A stretch of 64,000 nt of DNA from Leptospira sp. WS60.C2 (GTDB lineage Bacteria > Spirochaetota > Leptospiria > Leptospirales > Leptospiraceae). The position numbers were made by a program, and so were the translations under genes. The DNA is taken from assembly GCF_040833955.1 (NCBI RefSeq), contig NZ_CP162133.1, positions 1,448,001 through 1,512,000 on the forward strand, written 5' to 3'. The first letter of the stretch is position 1. Each line of letters begins with the position of its first letter. The notes below the pieces were generated by a model. That model had not been told where the DNA came from, made no database searches, and worked only from the letters and a program-made list of their open reading frames with translations. Below, one piece after another: positions 1 through 8,486 of the stretch.

Positions 1-505
1 TGATTTTGATTCCCTTAAGATCTTCAGGTTTTTTCACCGCTACAGATTTTGTTCCAATGGAACGGTAACCGTTTTCTGCCCAAGTCACAAAAATGAGACC
101 TTTTGACTCAAATAGCTTTCTAAAGTCTTCCAGAAGGTGTTCGTCGAGAACGCAATCTGCTTGTGCATAAGAATTAAAAAGATAGGGAATTTCTAAGACG
201 TTTAATTCTTTTACAGTGTTAGCAAGAGATCCTGCAGTGAGGCCTGCCCCTTGCAGTTTTCCGCGAATTACTTGTTGGAGGATTTCGTTTTCTCCTCCCA
301 TCTGCCCACCAGGATAAATTTTGAATTTAATTTGGCCTTGTGAATCAGTTTCTATTTTCTTTTTGATTTTAGATAATTCGTTTGCCCAAGGTGATCCTTC
401 GGGTGCAACGGTAGCGAGTTTAACGGTCGTTTGAGCAAAAAGACCCCCACCTATGGTGAGGGCGATACTTACACAAACTAAATATTTTATCTGTTTTAAA
501 AACAT
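1..505 (-). CDS. dctP: TRAP transporter substrate-binding protein DctP, C-terminus cut off
   Basis: The gene reads leftward from an ATG at 505 and runs off the window, so only about 168 residues are present. The product starts with a signal peptide (hydrophobic stretch ending near GGGLFAQ) and continues VKLATVAPEGSPWANEL, the typical start of a DctP periplasmic receptor. The later segments YPGGQMGGE, LTAGSLANTVKEL and IPYLF also fit the family. DctP proteins bind small organic acids or similar ligands for a TRAP membrane pair, which would lie to the left. Only 20 bases separate it from the TatT-like lipoprotein gene at 526-1428, so the two are probably co-transcribed. The ligand cannot be told from the sequence. 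Confidence 0.9.
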   Translation of the reverse strand, partial: MFLKQIKYLVCVSIALTIGGGLFAQTTVKLATVAPEGSPWANELSKIKKKIETDSQGQIKFKIYPGGQMGGENEILQQVIRGKLQGAGLTAGSLANTVKELNVLEIPYLFNSYAQADCVLDEHLLEDFRKLFESKGLIFVTWAENGYRSIGTKSVAVKKPEDLKGIKI

Positions 506-525
506 CTAGTTCTCCTAGTGATGGT

Positions 526-1428
526 TTATAGTTCGTCGAGTAATTTTTTCGCTTTTCTTTGTTCTACGATTTGATCAGGCTCGATTTCTGGTAAAGACGC
601 TGCTTTCCCTTTGATGACATAGTCCAATTGTTTTTTGAACTTATCTTCGTTTCCTTTTAAGCGACTTTCTGCATAGAGAACGCGAACTGCAAAATAGTTA
701 GGGTGTTTTGCGATTGCTTCCTCGAACAATTTGTCCGCCAACTTTTTATCACCAGTAGGTGAAAGGGCATTACTCGCTGCATCATATCGAAGTGTAGCTG
801 CATAAAAGTATTCTTTACCCATTGCTTTTTCGATTTCTTTTACGCGGTTAACCATTGCAGAAAATTTAGATCGGTTAGAAAGAAGAGTCGTAAAGCCTAC
901 TAATCTTGACCATTTTCCTAAAGATGCATATCTCCAGTAGAGTGCATCGATGTCTTCTGGACCGAGTACATCAAGAGCTTTTTCAACTTCTAAACCATCT
1001 TTCACAACTTTGTCTCTGAATTTTGGATTCATTGCAAGAGCTGCTTCACACCAGTTCACTGCCGCATCATAAAAAGCAATTGATTCCTCTTTTACTTTTT
1101 TATCTTCATCAGCATCGCCAGTCAATTTGAGCCACAAGTGTCCATCGCCCATTAAGTAATTACCACGGCACAACATCACTTTCACATCAGTGTATTGTGG
1201 GTTTTCGATTGCAAATTTCTCTAAACTAACAAGCGCTTGACGCAAGTCTTGTTCGTTGTGACGGTTCTTCCAAAGTTTTTCAATGTCAGCTGGAAGTTTT
1301 GCAGGCGTAGTTGCTCTTACTACATCCGATGCAGAAATTTTCACTTGTCTTGATTTTCCACAAGCAACGACTGATACGAGCACAAGTGTTGCGAGTGCGA
1401 TTTTTGACCAATTTTTGTTTTGGTTCAT
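526..1428 (-). CDS. TRAP-associated TPR lipoprotein, TatT family
   Basis: A 300-residue lipoprotein with signal sequence ALATLVLVSVVAC, predicted lipid-anchored Cys at residue 23. The body is alpha-helical and TPR-like (repeated A-x-x-x-NP and EEAIAKHPNY patterns). It lies directly upstream of dctP. Spirochaetes have a TatT lipoprotein paired with a DctP-type receptor (Treponema pallidum Tp0956/Tp0957 is the described pair), and this arrangement matches. An ATG at 1446 also opens the frame, but the GGAGG at that point sits 11 bases before the ATG at 1428, so the latter is the likely start. The role as a trimeric scaffold for the receptor is inferred from the family. Confidence 0.82.
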   Translation of the reverse strand: MNQNKNWSKIALATLVLVSVVACGKSRQVKISASDVVRATTPAKLPADIEKLWKNRHNEQDLRQALVSLEKFAIENPQYTDVKVMLCRGNYLMGDGHLWLKLTGDADEDKKVKEESIAFYDAAVNWCEAALAMNPKFRDKVVKDGLEVEKALDVLGPEDIDALYWRYASLGKWSRLVGFTTLLSNRSKFSAMVNRVKEIEKAMGKEYFYAATLRYDAASNALSPTGDKKLADKLFEEAIAKHPNYFAVRVLYAESRLKGNEDKFKKQLDYVIKGKAASLPEIEPDQIVEQRKAKKLLDEL

Positions 1429-1547
1429 TTTTTCATCATCCTCCAAAATTTTTGGGATTTCTCCCTCTCTATTTGTATCATCAAAAGGACAATTTGGGGC
1501 AAAATTTTAGAGAAATTCTAAAAAAAGCACAAAGAAATCCCATGATT

Positions 1548-1580
1548 CCGGAAAAAAATACACGCATTTGACTTAAATGC
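1548..1580 (-). terminator. Rho-independent terminator after the DedA/lipoprotein pair
   Basis: Reading the minus strand, a 6-bp perfect stem (GCATTT at 1580-1575, AAATGC at 1569-1564) with a 5-base loop is followed a few bases later by a run of seven T. It lies 15 bases past the stop of the 1595-2074 gene. The stem is short and AT-rich, so efficiency is uncertain. Confidence 0.55.
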
Positions 1581-1594
1581 AAGAAAGTTTTATT

Positions 1595-2074
1595 TTATGG
1601 GACAATAAGCACATTGGATGGGAGAGAAACCCGAAACGAACTCGTGCTATTGGAGAGATTCACGGCAAGGCCCAAGGTTCTCATGGAAATGTACGATCCA
1701 GGGGTGAGCGTCGCAAAAATCCGGCAGGATACTCCTGCTGTGTTCGGATTTGTGGAGGGATCCACTTCAAATAGGTATTCAATCGGCTGGACTATGGCTG
1801 CTTGGGCAAGTAGGCAATCCGAGCCAAGATTGGTATCGGTTGGGTTTTGGGCCAAGGTCTCTGTGGGTGCCTGGTACAACCGATACCCTTGGAAGATGAA
1901 TTCGGGGTTTTGGGCCCGCACTTTGATCGTAAAGTTTGAATTTCCATTATTCGTGATGGAAACAAGGGTCGGAGGTGCTTGCACACTTGTGGTTGTGGAG
2001 TAATTTGTACACCCGAAAACCAAGGCAAATACAGAAAGGAAAACGCAAGAAATGAGCTCTTTTCGAAGGATCAT
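1595..2074 (-). CDS. Small putative lipoprotein, unknown function
   Basis: A 159-residue product starting MILRKELIS, with a spirochaetal lipobox (FALVFGC, Cys about residue 22) followed by a Ser/Thr-rich linker. The mature part is a single beta-rich domain with no family I recognise. The ATG at 2074 overlaps the stop of the DedA-type gene as ATGA and is preceded by GGAG, so translation is probably coupled. A longer reading frame begins at 2182, but its extra 36 residues lie inside the DedA gene and would hide the signal peptide. A stem-loop terminator follows. Confidence 0.75.
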   Translation of the reverse strand: MILRKELISCVFLSVFALVFGCTNYSTTTSVQAPPTLVSITNNGNSNFTIKVRAQNPEFIFQGYRLYQAPTETLAQNPTDTNLGSDCLLAQAAIVQPIEYLFEVDPSTNPNTAGVSCRIFATLTPGSYISMRTLGLAVNLSNSTSSFRVSLPSNVLIVP

Positions 2075-2691
2075 TGGGCTCCTTTTCCTTCTCGGTGTTT
2101 CCTCCGCCACCAGAAGAAAACAAGAGTGGCGACAAGTAGGGCCACTAAAATTAGAATGACCGTTTGTCCACTTCGCACCCATCCCATAAGTTCATCAAAA
2201 TTGTGGGCAAAATAATATCCCAAATACACCCAAATGGGAACAGAAACAAGAGCGGCAAATCCATCTGTGAGTAAAAATAAGAGAAAGCTGATTTGTTTCG
2301 ATGTGCCTGCCGTAAAAAAAATCGGCATACGAAGTCCAGGCATAAACCGACCCACGAACACAACCCAACGGCCATATTTTTTAAACTGCTCTCTGACTTT
2401 ATCGAAACGTTCTGGGTGTAAAACTGTACGTAAGACGGGTAAGGTGAGAGCTCTTTCTCCATAATGGCTTCCCAGCCAAAAAACAAAAGAATCGCCAATC
2501 AGAACTCCTGCCATACCAACAAGAAACATGATATGCACATTCGCATACCCCAGGCCTGAAATCACACCTCCCGCGGTGAGTGAAATATCTTCAGGAACTG
2601 GTAGGCCAAATCCACATAGGATTAAAATTCCAAAAACGGCAAAATAACCGTATTGCATAAAAATGGAAACTAAGGTTTGTAAAAAGTCCAT
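2071..2691 (-). CDS. DedA/VTT-domain membrane protein
   Basis: A 206-residue integral membrane protein with several hydrophobic segments and DedA-family signatures: GFGLPVPEDI near residues 27-36, a central GRFMPGLRMPIFFTAG segment, and a basic C-terminus. DedA/VTT proteins are membrane proteins linked to polyprenyl-phosphate or phospholipid scrambling and to membrane homeostasis. It is translationally coupled to the downstream lipoprotein gene (4-base overlap). It is divergent from dgt, with a 49-base gap that must hold both promoters. The transported lipid is not predictable here. Confidence 0.9.
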   Translation of the reverse strand: MDFLQTLVSIFMQYGYFAVFGILILCGFGLPVPEDISLTAGGVISGLGYANVHIMFLVGMAGVLIGDSFVFWLGSHYGERALTLPVLRTVLHPERFDKVREQFKKYGRWVVFVGRFMPGLRMPIFFTAGTSKQISFLLFLLTDGFAALVSVPIWVYLGYYFAHNFDELMGWVRSGQTVILILVALLVATLVFFWWRRKHREGKGAQ

Positions 2692-2740
2692 GCGGGATTT
2701 ATACTGATTTTATGGTTTCGTCGAAAAAGGAAAGTGATTT

Positions 2741-3910
2741 ATGAAGAAAGGGAGAAATGAGCTCCTTCTAGAAGAAGAAAAAATCCTTGCACCGTATGCA
2801 GTAAATAGCCGAAATTCTGGAGGCCGAGCCTACCCTGAGCCAGAGCACCCTTACCGATTGCCATTCCAAAGGGACAAAGATCGCATCATCCATTCGCATG
2901 CGTTCAAACGATTGGAATACAAAACACAAGTGTTCGTGTATTCAGAAGGGGATCACTTCCGAAATCGTTTGACTCATACCCTCGAAGTTGCGGGAATCTC
3001 GAAAACCATTTCCAAAGTCCTTGGACTCAATGAAGATTTAAGCGAGTCGATTGCCCTTGCACATGATTTAGGACATTCACCGTTTGGGCATGCAGGCCAA
3101 GAAGCATTGGCATCTCTCATGAAGGATAAAGGTGGATTTGAACATAACAAACAATCCCTTCGTGTAGTTCAAAAATTAGAAAGGCGATATCCTGACTTTC
3201 CAGGTTTGAATTTATGTGAAGAAACTCTCCTTGGGATCATGAAACATGGTGGAGGATATGAGCCATCTAACTTACTTGAGGTGAGACGTGCAAAAGGACC
3301 ATCACTCGAAGCCATGATTGTAGATACTTCCGATGAGATCACCTATAGTGCTCATGATTTGGAAGATGGATTGGAAAGTGGACTATTACGATTGGAAGAT
3401 GTAAAGGGTCTTTCCATTTGGAAACGAATCCAAGATAGCCTACCAAAATTGGAACAAAATCCGAATGCCGAAACTCATTCTATATCGCGCTCCATCGGTA
3501 GGGTACTCTTGAATTTGATGGTGTCAGATTTGATAGATTCCATCCATGAAACAATCACAAAACAGAAAGTGATCTCTAGAGAATCGATATCGGAATTGTA
3601 TGAAAAGAAAATCAAACTCGTTCAGTTTTCAGAAGAGTTTCAAAAAGAGTTTCATGAATTAAAAAATTTTTTGTTCCAATTTTTATACAGACATTCGGAA
3701 GTATCACGTATGAGTGAACGAGGAAAAGAAATCATTCACTTACTTTTTAAACATTTTGAGAATCATCCTGAATCGATCCCTGAGTCCTACAGGAATCGAG
3801 AAGAAGAAGATGGAAGAATGCGCATTATCTGTGACTATATTGCCGGAATGACGGATCGATATGCGATCGAAAAATTGAAACGAGAAGGAATCTTTTGGTT
3901 TCCATATTGA
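2741..3910 (+). CDS. dgt: Deoxyguanosinetriphosphate triphosphohydrolase-like protein
   Basis: A 389-residue HD-domain enzyme of the dGTPase family, which splits dNTPs (classically dGTP) to the nucleoside and tripolyphosphate. Family signatures are the N-terminal RLPFQRDKDRIIHSHAFKRL, then NRLTHTLEV with the first metal-binding His, and AHDLGHSPFGHAG with the HD pair. A further EITYSAHDLEDG segment follows. Length fits the shorter dGTPase-like type. It stands alone on the plus strand, followed 49 bases later by a GST-like gene. Confidence 0.93.
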   Translation: MKKGRNELLLEEEKILAPYAVNSRNSGGRAYPEPEHPYRLPFQRDKDRIIHSHAFKRLEYKTQVFVYSEGDHFRNRLTHTLEVAGISKTISKVLGLNEDLSESIALAHDLGHSPFGHAGQEALASLMKDKGGFEHNKQSLRVVQKLERRYPDFPGLNLCEETLLGIMKHGGGYEPSNLLEVRRAKGPSLEAMIVDTSDEITYSAHDLEDGLESGLLRLEDVKGLSIWKRIQDSLPKLEQNPNAETHSISRSIGRVLLNLMVSDLIDSIHETITKQKVISRESISELYEKKIKLVQFSEEFQKEFHELKNFLFQFLYRHSEVSRMSERGKEIIHLLFKHFENHPESIPESYRNREEEDGRMRIICDYIAGMTDRYAIEKLKREGIFWFPY

Positions 3911-3959
3911 ATGTTTCGCCTTGTTTTGTTTCAAGAAATAGAATTGGAAAGAGGTTGTC

Positions 3960-4568
3960 ATGTACGGCTTATATTCTCACCCTAACTCAACGTATAGCAA
4001 ACGTGTTCATATTTATTTGAAGTATCGTAATGTAGAATATGAAACCATCCATGTGGCACTCGATAAATTAGAGAATCGTAAAAAACCATTTCTACAAATC
4101 AATCCTTATGGAAAGGTTCCAGTTTTGAAGGATGGGGATTTTCTTCTTTCTGAATCCTCGGCAATCATTCGTTATTTGGAAGACAAACATCATTTTCCCG
4201 AACCCTTGTTTCCAACAGACATACAAATAAGAGCCAAACTCAATCAAATGATCAATCAATGTGAATCGGAATTTTGTTTTCCTGGTAGTATCATTTATTT
4301 TTCTAAAAAGTTTATCGCAGAAGAAAAATGGGATAAAAATCGAATGAAGGAATCTTCCAAAAGGATTGGAAGGCATTTGGAAGTTTTGGAAGACATTCTA
4401 TTTAAACAAACCTATCTTCTTTCCAATCAATTTGGACTACTGGAAATCCTGTATGCTCCGTTTGCAGAACATTATGCGATCATGGAAACTACTGTGCCAA
4501 AATCAGTGGAAGACTGGATTCATCGAGTTTTACAGGAACCTTGTGTCAAGGCGGTTCTTTCACCGTAA
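3960..4568 (+). CDS. Glutathione S-transferase family protein
   Basis: A 202-residue protein with a thioredoxin-like N-terminal domain (LYSHPNSTYSKRVHIYL, NPYGKVPVLKDGD, then LSESSAIIRYLED), which are the glutathione-binding signatures of soluble GSTs. A helical C-terminal domain follows. The Ser/Tyr positions near residue 9-12 are candidates for the catalytic hydroxyl. RBS-like GAAAGAGG lies just before the ATG. The substrate is unknown. It converges with the gene at 4571-5182 with only two bases between the stops. Confidence 0.88.
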   Translation: MYGLYSHPNSTYSKRVHIYLKYRNVEYETIHVALDKLENRKKPFLQINPYGKVPVLKDGDFLLSESSAIIRYLEDKHHFPEPLFPTDIQIRAKLNQMINQCESEFCFPGSIIYFSKKFIAEEKWDKNRMKESSKRIGRHLEVLEDILFKQTYLLSNQFGLLEILYAPFAEHYAIMETTVPKSVEDWIHRVLQEPCVKAVLSP

Positions 4569-4570
4569 GT

Positions 4571-5182
4571 TCATCTATTTTTGTACGATTGGTGGGCCAA
4601 AAATAGATTTTGCAATTGGTTGGAAAAGGCTCGCCACTTTGACTGCCACTCCGAGGATCCACTGGGTCCTACCGTGTTAGTGACAACTAAGTAGGCAGTG
4701 ACAGGGATTTGAAACAGGGTAGCGACTTTGGCAAGCCCAAACAATTCCATATTTTCAATCGCAAATGAATCCCATGTAGGATCGGGTAGATTTTCTAAAG
4801 GATGGAGTGTGATGGTGGTTGGTGCGTTACAAACTCCAGAGGCAAACGACGGATCTTGTCTTAAAGGATAGGATTCTCTTTCCATCGGTAGTTGTTTTCC
4901 CAAACCAAGAGACGCGATCAACTCTTTCGTGTAAACAGAATTAGGTGATACTATCGTTCCTGGTTTACATTCATTCCAGGGATACACCCCACAGGAACCT
5001 AAAAATACAATTTGTTTGGTATTAGGGTGTGTGGATAGATACTCAAACGTTTGTATTGCTTGTTCCAAGTTTCCGATTCCCATTGGTTTGACATGTGGGA
5101 ATTCAGAATGCTTTTGTACGAGATCCAGTTCTCCTACAAAAGCACTCGTAACAAGCGTTTCTTCGGGATTAAAGAGAAACAA
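4571..5182 (-). CDS. Nucleoside phosphorylase/nucleosidase-like protein
   Basis: A 203-residue protein that looks like the phosphorylase superfamily (PNP/MTA-SAH nucleosidase/futalosine hydrolase fold). VFLGSCGVY matches the glycine-rich strand, and [15 protein letters not shown] matches the conserved F-x-x-x-E-M-E segment that contacts the ribose. [11 protein letters not shown] near the C-terminus corresponds to the S/T-D region, but with N in place of the usual base-contacting Asp. The start is a TTG inside the end of argC (14-base overlap), so it is likely coupled to argC. The exact substrate is unknown. Confidence 0.68.
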   Translation of the reverse strand: MFLFNPEETLVTSAFVGELDLVQKHSEFPHVKPMGIGNLEQAIQTFEYLSTHPNTKQIVFLGSCGVYPWNECKPGTIVSPNSVYTKELIASLGLGKQLPMERESYPLRQDPSFASGVCNAPTTITLHPLENLPDPTWDSFAIENMELFGLAKVATLFQIPVTAYLVVTNTVGPSGSSEWQSKWRAFSNQLQNLFLAHQSYKNR

Positions 5183-6191
5183 GGCCTAAGGTTTCCGGAT
5201 ACCCGAACATTAGATTTAGATTTTGTAAGGCTTGGCCTGCCGCACCCTTTCGTAGATTATCAAGAGCAGAAACAAGAACCAACGTATTTCCTTTTGTTGT
5301 GAACCCAATATCTAAATAGTTTGTATTTTGTACTTTTTTGATTTCGATTTCTTCAGGAGTGTTATACAAACGAATCAACGGTTCATTTTTTGTAGCAGAT
5401 TGTAATTTTTCTTCTACAAGTTTTGGATCGACTGGTTTAGCGAAACGGATATAAATCGTTGCAAGTATTCCTCGGTAAACAGGAAGTAGGTGAGGAGTGA
5501 AATGGATTTCTTTGGGTTTCGAACCAACAAAGGCATACTCTTCCATTTCTGGTTCATGTTGGTGGCTCAGGATTTTGTAAGCTCTGAAGTTTTCATACAC
5601 ATGGGTGTAAGCAAATTTGATTTCTTCTGTTCTTCCACCTGCTCCACTCACACCAGATTTTGCATCGACGATGACTGCTCCTTCTATATCATTTCGAAGA
5701 TTGCCTAAGATGGCAATGGGTAAAATCGCAGAGGTTGCATAACAGCCTGGATTGGAGACAAAGTTGGCATTTTTAATTTTTTCACGAAATAGTTCGGGTA
5801 AACCAAAGACGACTTTGTCCATCCATTCAAACTTTGTGTGTTTGAATTTATACGCTGTTTCAAATTTTGTTTGGTCATGCAAACGAAAGGTTCCAGACAA
5901 ATCGATCACCTTTCTACCTTCCGAGAGATACTCAGGTGCTTTTTCTAACGACACTTCGTTCGGTGTGGCAAGGACGATGTGGGCATCCTTCGGTATGGGG
6001 GCGTCGTGTTTCTGAAACACCAAATTGGGCAAATGACTTATGTCAGGAAATACCTCTCGAATGTGTTTTCCATCCACTTGATTGGATGTGATATGTACGA
6101 GTTGAAAATGAGGATGGTGGGCCAGTAAACTTGTGAGCTCTTTTCCAGTCAGTCCACCTGCACCGATGATTGCAATTTTTGTCTGTGTCAT
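5169..6191 (-). CDS. argC: N-acetyl-gamma-glutamyl-phosphate reductase
   Basis: A 340-residue cytosolic enzyme of arginine synthesis that reduces N-acetylglutamyl phosphate to the semialdehyde with NADPH. The Rossmann start [14 protein letters not shown], the catalytic-Cys motif [11 protein letters not shown] near residue 149, and GVSGAGG are all present, and length is normal. The following phosphorylase-like gene overlaps its end. Upstream 87 bases separate it from a divergent histidine-kinase gene. No arg operator was recognised. Confidence 0.95.
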   Translation of the reverse strand: MTQTKIAIIGAGGLTGKELTSLLAHHPHFQLVHITSNQVDGKHIREVFPDISHLPNLVFQKHDAPIPKDAHIVLATPNEVSLEKAPEYLSEGRKVIDLSGTFRLHDQTKFETAYKFKHTKFEWMDKVVFGLPELFREKIKNANFVSNPGCYATSAILPIAILGNLRNDIEGAVIVDAKSGVSGAGGRTEEIKFAYTHVYENFRAYKILSHQHEPEMEEYAFVGSKPKEIHFTPHLLPVYRGILATIYIRFAKPVDPKLVEEKLQSATKNEPLIRLYNTPEEIEIKKVQNTNYLDIGFTTKGNTLVLVSALDNLRKGAAGQALQNLNLMFGYPETLGLVSL

Positions 6192-6278
6192 AAAGGAACC
6201 CAGGTCAAGAATTGTAGAATGTCGTCGGTTGTCAAACGGCTCTGAAAGAGAAATGCTTGATTTTGAAAAATCCTTCGA

Positions 6279-7889
6279 ATGATGGACGGAATAAATCAGT
6301 TTATGGTCACTACCAATTCCTTATTAATGCAATTTTCCTTCCTAATGAAACAAAAGGGAATTGGAATTTTATTCTCCATACGATCTGTGATTGGTTGGTT
6401 GGGAATTGTGGGTTCTCTGATTACTTGGGAGAAACCTAGTTTTTTGGCTGCAGTACTTTTTGCTGTTTATTTTTTAGGTACCACTATTTTAGGAAAGTCA
6501 GTCTACCAAAAGAAAAGAAAAGATTCCATTCAAAACTCTACAATCATTCTATTTTTAGTCGCTGATTATCTAATATTACTTTTGGGGTTTTATTATGCTA
6601 TATTGTCGTATGATAAAACGTTAGTTGCTCTCCCAATTCAGAATTCCATATTTTTTTCCCTTTTCCTTTTGTATCAACTGTATATCGGTTTTTATTTGCA
6701 TCGAAGTTTTTCGGCGATAATGGGAGGTGTCATCATTCTAGGTTATGTTGGTGGTATCACTTTGTCTGTACTATGTGGCTCTGAATTTTATGTTGGGTTT
6801 CAATTGTTACCACAATTGCCTAATCGAATTGTTCTGATTTTGGAGTTACTTAAAATATTTCTATTATTTGCGAAAACTCTATGCGTGATCAAGTTAGTAT
6901 CTTTTTTGTTGGAAATACTAGAAACCAATCAGCATATTTTAGTAGAGCAATTGAATCGAAGGGAAGCTTCTCTCATCCAGAATGATCGATTGGTTACATT
7001 GGGATCCTTAGTATCGAATGTCGCACACGAGATCAACAATCCTCTTGCTGGTATCAAATCAATGAATGAATTTTTATTCCAAGAAGAAGGAAATCATTTA
7101 ACAAGAATTGATCCTTTGTGGCATGAAAAAGAAAAACAGGTATTATGGAAACATAGAAATCGTTTCGAGAAAAAAGAGGATTGGGATTGGATTCAAAATT
7201 CCTTTCAAAATTTGCCTACTAGCGATCGTCAATATTTGGCAGATCGTTGCATTGACCTTGGGATCGACGAGAGAAGTTTTGAAGGCTTAAAAGATCAAAA
7301 TCATTCCGAGTGGATATTTGTGTTTCTTTGGCTAAAGTATAAAACGATGGAAAAAGCAAATCTACTCATTGCAAACGCGATAGATCGAACAGAAAAGGTG
7401 ATCCTAACATTTCGACAGTTTGCAACTCCTTACTTAGAGGAGGATAAAAATAATGTGAAAGTCGGACAAGGCCTTCGTAATATTTTACTATTGTACAATC
7501 AGTTTTGGGATGGCCAACGAACTTTGGTTACGGAGATAGATGATTCTTTGACTGCTTACATTTGTGAACCAGCTATGAAATTGGTTTGGTCACACTTAAT
7601 TTACAATGCCATCCAGGCAACAGAGGTGTGTGTAGGAGAAATCAAAATCAAGGTATTTCAGAATGAAAATCATCAAATTGAATTGCAAGTGATCGATAAT
7701 GGGAAAGGCATTTCTGAACGGGAAAAATCTGAAATTTTCAAACCATTTTTTTCAACGAAAGAATCTAGCCAAGGGATTGGATTGGGTTTGTATGTTTCCA
7801 AAGAAATTGTAGAAAAACAAAATGGAACGATTGATTTTATTTCAAAACCAGGTAGAACTGAATTTCGAGTTCTGTTACCGAAAGTATAG
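6279..7889 (+). CDS. Membrane histidine kinase with an insertion in its dimerisation domain
   Basis: A 536-residue sensor kinase. Roughly residues 25-215 hold about six hydrophobic segments with no clear extracytoplasmic domain. The H-box [14 protein letters not shown] follows with the phospho-acceptor His near 250. The ATPase domain shows N-box [10 protein letters not shown]1 VIDNGKGI and G2 [13 protein letters not shown]. Between the H-box helix and the second dimerisation helix ([15 protein letters not shown]) lies about 90 residues of extra charged, Trp-rich sequence, which is not usual. The start is uncertain: several in-frame ATGs follow and none has a good ribosome site. It leads a three-gene cluster with a heme lipoprotein and a hybrid kinase. 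Confidence 0.88.
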   Translation: MMDGINQFMVTTNSLLMQFSFLMKQKGIGILFSIRSVIGWLGIVGSLITWEKPSFLAAVLFAVYFLGTTILGKSVYQKKRKDSIQNSTIILFLVADYLILLLGFYYAILSYDKTLVALPIQNSIFFSLFLLYQLYIGFYLHRSFSAIMGGVIILGYVGGITLSVLCGSEFYVGFQLLPQLPNRIVLILELLKIFLLFAKTLCVIKLVSFLLEILETNQHILVEQLNRREASLIQNDRLVTLGSLVSNVAHEINNPLAGIKSMNEFLFQEEGNHLTRIDPLWHEKEKQVLWKHRNRFEKKEDWDWIQNSFQNLPTSDRQYLADRCIDLGIDERSFEGLKDQNHSEWIFVFLWLKYKTMEKANLLIANAIDRTEKVILTFRQFATPYLEEDKNNVKVGQGLRNILLLYNQFWDGQRTLVTEIDDSLTAYICEPAMKLVWSHLIYNAIQATEVCVGEIKIKVFQNENHQIELQVIDNGKGISEREKSEIFKPFFSTKESSQGIGLGLYVSKEIVEKQNGTIDFISKPGRTEFRVLLPKV

Positions 7890-7922
7890 AGAAACATGTA
7901 AGTAACTCAGGAGAATTGTAGG

Positions 7923-8480
7923 ATGTTCCAACACTGGCAAATCAAAATATTACTGATCATACTTCTTTCCTTTATTGTTGTTTGTCATCCAGCTCAGAAA
8001 GACTATGAAGCCCTAGCGATTGCGATCACAACGGAGGCGAAATCCAATCTACAACAAAAGTTGATGGCAAAAATGAAGGAAGGGGGAACTGCTCTTGCCC
8101 TTCCTTTTTGTAAGGAAAACGCCTTGGGATTTACAAATACGTTTGGTAACGAACATTCCGTGCGCTTAAGACGGCTCACAAACAAACCCCGAAACGAACT
8201 CAATTGGCTCACAAAAGAAGAAACTGATATTTTTTTAGAGATCCAAAAAGAGAAATCGAAAGAAGGTGTCTATCCGAATCGAATGATTTCGTCCAACAAT
8301 CTTGTGACCGTTTATGTACCGATTGTCATTATGGGCCAATGCCTGCAATGCCATGGAAAGACCAGTGATATCTCCAAGGAAACAAGTGCGATTTTGGCAA
8401 AACACTACCCGAATGATAAAGCGATTGGATATGAAGTGGGGGAATTACGGGGTCTGTTTTCAGTAGAATTCCTAAAGTAA
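7923..8480 (+). CDS. c-type heme lipoprotein, DUF3365/Tll0287-like
   Basis: A 185-residue exported protein with a lipoprotein-type signal (LLSFIVVC, Cys about residue 21) and one CxxCH heme-attachment motif, CLQCHG, near residue 140. The layout, with paired helices, an internal FCKENALGF Cys, a PNRMIS loop and a terminal GLFSVEF strand, resembles the Tll0287-like (DUF3365) family of single-heme sensor proteins. It sits between two histidine-kinase genes, 33 bases after one and 6 bases before the other. A role in presenting a redox or gas signal to a kinase is inference from this context. A GGAG precedes the ATG. Confidence 0.78.
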   Translation: MFQHWQIKILLIILLSFIVVCHPAQKDYEALAIAITTEAKSNLQQKLMAKMKEGGTALALPFCKENALGFTNTFGNEHSVRLRRLTNKPRNELNWLTKEETDIFLEIQKEKSKEGVYPNRMISSNNLVTVYVPIVIMGQCLQCHGKTSDISKETSAILAKHYPNDKAIGYEVGELRGLFSVEFLK

Positions 8481-8486
8481 ACGAGT

